DNA of 15,688 nt, taken from positions 1-15,688 of the forward strand of contig CAMCQW010000013.1 of NCBI GenBank assembly GCA_945877045.1. Direction: 5' to 3'. A program made the position numbers and the translations under genes. The notes beneath the pieces are model-generated. The model saw only the letters and a list, made by a program, of their open reading frames with translations. It had not been told where the DNA came from and ran no database searches. Positions 14,678 to 15,688 of the stretch are shown in pieces. Source of the stretch: Chryseobacterium gleum. Its GTDB lineage: Bacteria > Bacteroidota > Bacteroidia > Flavobacteriales_D > Crocinitomicaceae. Within the stretch, counting starts at the first letter, position 1. Every line of letters starts with the position of its first letter.

Positions 14678-15118
14678 TTACTTAGTATTCCAAGTTTGAA
14701 TAGAAACAGAACCTGTTGAAGGATCGACCTGCTCCGTTTTCATTTCGTCTTTTGTCAGTTTTAAAATAGTATATTCACCGGTAATGGTTGCACCTGTTTC
14801 TTGTAATACCAATTTTGATTTATCATCGTTGAATTCCCAAGTTCCATTTGTAATACCTTCATATGTCGTCCCAAGAATAATATATGTCTCTGTGTATTTA
14901 GCCGAACCATCTTTACTTAACTCCAAGTGCTTAGAAATTTCTGATAAGTTTATCTCAAATCCATCAACATTGGCTGACATTAAATGCCAATTATTGACCA
15001 TTCTTGACTTCTTTGTCAACAAGGTGAAATTTGAACCTTCGTCATATTTACTACAAGAAGATAAGAATGTAGTGGCTACGATCAACGAAAGCACACTAAA
15101 AAAGATTGTTTTTTTCAT
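14678..15118 (-). CDS. Lipocalin-like lipoprotein, paralogue 3 of 3
   Basis: A 146-residue SPII lipoprotein with lipobox LSSC (Cys22) followed by SKYDEGSN. The shared blocks are TLLTKKSRMVNNWHL (32-46), HLELSKDGSAK (64-74) and NGTWEFNDDKSKLVL (91-105). It is closest to paralogue 1 in the first block (TKK-x-R) and carries Lys +3, Asp +5 and Glu +6 after the cysteine, resembling the flavobacterial surface-export signal. A TATCTTCG-like element is not seen, but TATTTTCG (15146-15139, one mismatch to TAnnTTTG) may be its -7 box. It ends in a strong terminator, so it appears to be monocistronic. Function unknown. Confidence 0.87.
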   Translation of the reverse strand: MKKTIFFSVLSLIVATTFLSSCSKYDEGSNFTLLTKKSRMVNNWHLMSANVDGFEINLSEISKHLELSKDGSAKYTETYIILGTTYEGITNGTWEFNDDKSKLVLQETGATITGEYTILKLTKDEMKTEQVDPSTGSVSIQTWNTK

Positions 15119-15181
15119 GTTTAAAATTTTAATTTCGGCGAAAATAAGAAGAAAATTTAAAAGAGTACGACTAAAAGAGAT

Positions 15182-15189
15182 TAACTTTG
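15182..15189 (+). promoter_or_regulatory. Likely -7 element of the metal-domain lipoprotein gene
   Basis: TAACTTTG matches TAnnTTTG and lies 18 bases before the ATG at 15208. No clear TTG is seen 17-23 bases upstream. Immediately after it is a perfect inverted repeat, AAGATT-A-AATCTT (15191-15203), which would fall at the transcription start. Confidence 0.45.
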
Positions 15190-15207
15190 TAAGATTAAAT
15201 CTTTAGT

Positions 15208-15585
15208 ATGAAAACACCTATTTATTTACTATTTAGCTTATTATTTTTAGCTGCTTGCAACAACGCCACCATCGATAAAAAAGTAAGTGAAAAGGGACCT
15301 GCCACATCTAATGTTGCAAATACCAGGTTAGCATTAAACGTAAAAGGAATGGTCTGTAAAATGGGTTGTGGCGGTGCAATTAGGAAGGAATTATTAGCTA
15401 CAAAAGCTGTTGAAAAAGTAGAAGTTGATTTTGTAGAAGACAAGGAGGCGCAGTTGATCACTGTGTATTACAATAATTCAGTTTCTTCAAAAGAAAAGCT
15501 TCTCAAGGTAATTACAGATATGAATGACAAACAATTTACCGCCGAAACGATTTCTGAATCCTCCTATACCAGCGATAAAAAATGA
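15208..15585 (+). CDS. Lipoprotein with a heavy-metal-associated (HMA-like) domain
   Basis: A 125-residue envelope protein: SPII signal with lipobox LAAC (Cys17), a polar linker (18-40), and one ferredoxin-like HMA domain (about 41-115). The metal loop reads GMVCKMGCGGAIRKEL, with Cys50 and Cys54 spaced as CxxxC rather than the usual CxxC. VEKVEVDF and QLITVYYNN fit the beta strands of the HMA fold. The likely role is binding a soft metal ion such as copper or zinc outside the cytoplasm, but no transporter or metalloregulator is in view to support this. No acidic export signal follows Cys17, so it may face the periplasm. Its TGA overlaps the next gene's ATG as ATGA. Confidence 0.85.
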   Translation: MKTPIYLLFSLLFLAACNNATIDKKVSEKGPATSNVANTRLALNVKGMVCKMGCGGAIRKELLATKAVEKVEVDFVEDKEAQLITVYYNNSVSSKEKLLKVITDMNDKQFTAETISESSYTSDKK

Positions 15586-15688
15586 TTCTACACTATCGGG
15601 TGCTCGGAAAAGGGGCTCCTTTGGTTATTCTGCATGGACTATTTGGTTCATCAGATAATTGGCAATCACAAGCAAAAAAATTAGCGGA
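15582..15688 (+). CDS. Alpha/beta hydrolase, N-terminal 35 residues (cut by window edge)
   Basis: The open frame from ATG at 15582 continues past the window end. It begins MILHYRVLGKGAPLV and then has LHGLFGSSDNW, the HG oxyanion-hole motif and first strand typical of YbfF-like esterases and related alpha/beta hydrolases. The catalytic serine, acid and histidine lie beyond the window, so activity cannot be judged. The start overlaps the stop of the metal-domain lipoprotein (ATGA), suggesting translational coupling. Confidence 0.82.
   Translation, partial: MILHYRVLGKGAPLVILHGLFGSSDNWQSQAKKLA

Noticed and set aside
14784..15206. Plus-strand open frame of 140 codons opposite lipoprotein paralogue 3.
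   Set aside because: The opposing frame has a signal peptide, lipobox, paralogues and a terminator; the plus-strand frame has none of these and no upstream promoter.
15222..15461. Minus-strand open frame inside the metal-domain lipoprotein gene.
   Set aside because: Antisense to a gene with a lipobox and HMA motif; low-complexity serine-rich product, no supporting evidence.
1..15688. Searched for insertion sequences, integrases, CRISPR repeats, toxin-antitoxin pairs and defence genes.
   Set aside because: No transposase or integrase motifs, direct-repeat arrays or paired small toxin-like genes were seen, and no tRNA has an attachment-site duplication that I could find by eye.

Overview
The window looks like chromosomal DNA of a member of the Bacteroidota, probably Flavobacteriia-like; the class is a guess. 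The grounds are: AT-rich DNA; no Shine-Dalgarno sequences before the starts; promoter elements of the Bacteroidota form TTTG-N18-20-TAnnTTTG; tRNA genes without an encoded CCA; a typical Bacteroidota EF-Tu N-terminus; a DUF3467 protein; SPII lipoproteins with acidic residues just after the lipid cysteine; and a kynurenine-pathway dioxygenase. I see no mobile element, CRISPR array, prophage or integration scar.

Layout. (1) 1-625, minus strand: tRNA-Thr(TGT), tRNA-Tyr(GTA), tRNA-Gly(TCC), tRNA-Thr(GGT) and the start of tuf, the same order as the tRNA-tufB operon of many bacteria, with a strong promoter at 686-715. (2) 792-1922, plus: a GT4-like glycosyltransferase. (3) 7632 down to 1885, minus: five tightly packed genes from one clear promoter at 7712-7743: a large PAS/GAF sensor histidine kinase, a receiver-only response regulator, a saccharopine reductase-like enzyme, a DUF3467 protein and a GT2 glycosyltransferase. 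(4) 7800-11222, plus: a Kv-beta/YghZ-like aldo-keto reductase, a thioredoxin-reductase-like ferredoxin/flavodoxin-NADP+ reductase and a two-TM sensor kinase without a response regulator. (5) 11603-11208, minus: a small secreted protein. (6) 11727-13594, plus: thyA, dihydrofolate reductase (TTG start overlapping the thyA stop) and 3-hydroxyanthranilate 3,4-dioxygenase. (7) 15118-13595, minus: three tandem paralogous lipoproteins, each 146 residues. (8) 15208-15688, plus: a heavy-metal-associated-domain lipoprotein and the start of an alpha/beta hydrolase whose ATG overlaps its stop.

How it works together. The thyA-dfrA pair couples dTMP synthesis to recycling of the dihydrofolate it produces. 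The dioxygenase next to it serves de novo NAD synthesis from tryptophan. The kinase and single-domain regulator are probably a split two-component pair; their link to the lysine-type reductase and the glycosyltransferase is only positional. The triplet lipoproteins are probably exposed on the cell envelope.

Most of the window is ordinary core genome. The parts most worth a second look are the tandem lipoprotein family, the long insertion in the dimerisation hairpin of the large kinase, the five-gene kinase/reductase/DUF3467/glycosyltransferase run, and the fact that all three convergent gene junctions overlap or abut with no terminator. No intergenic stretch exceeds 300 bases.
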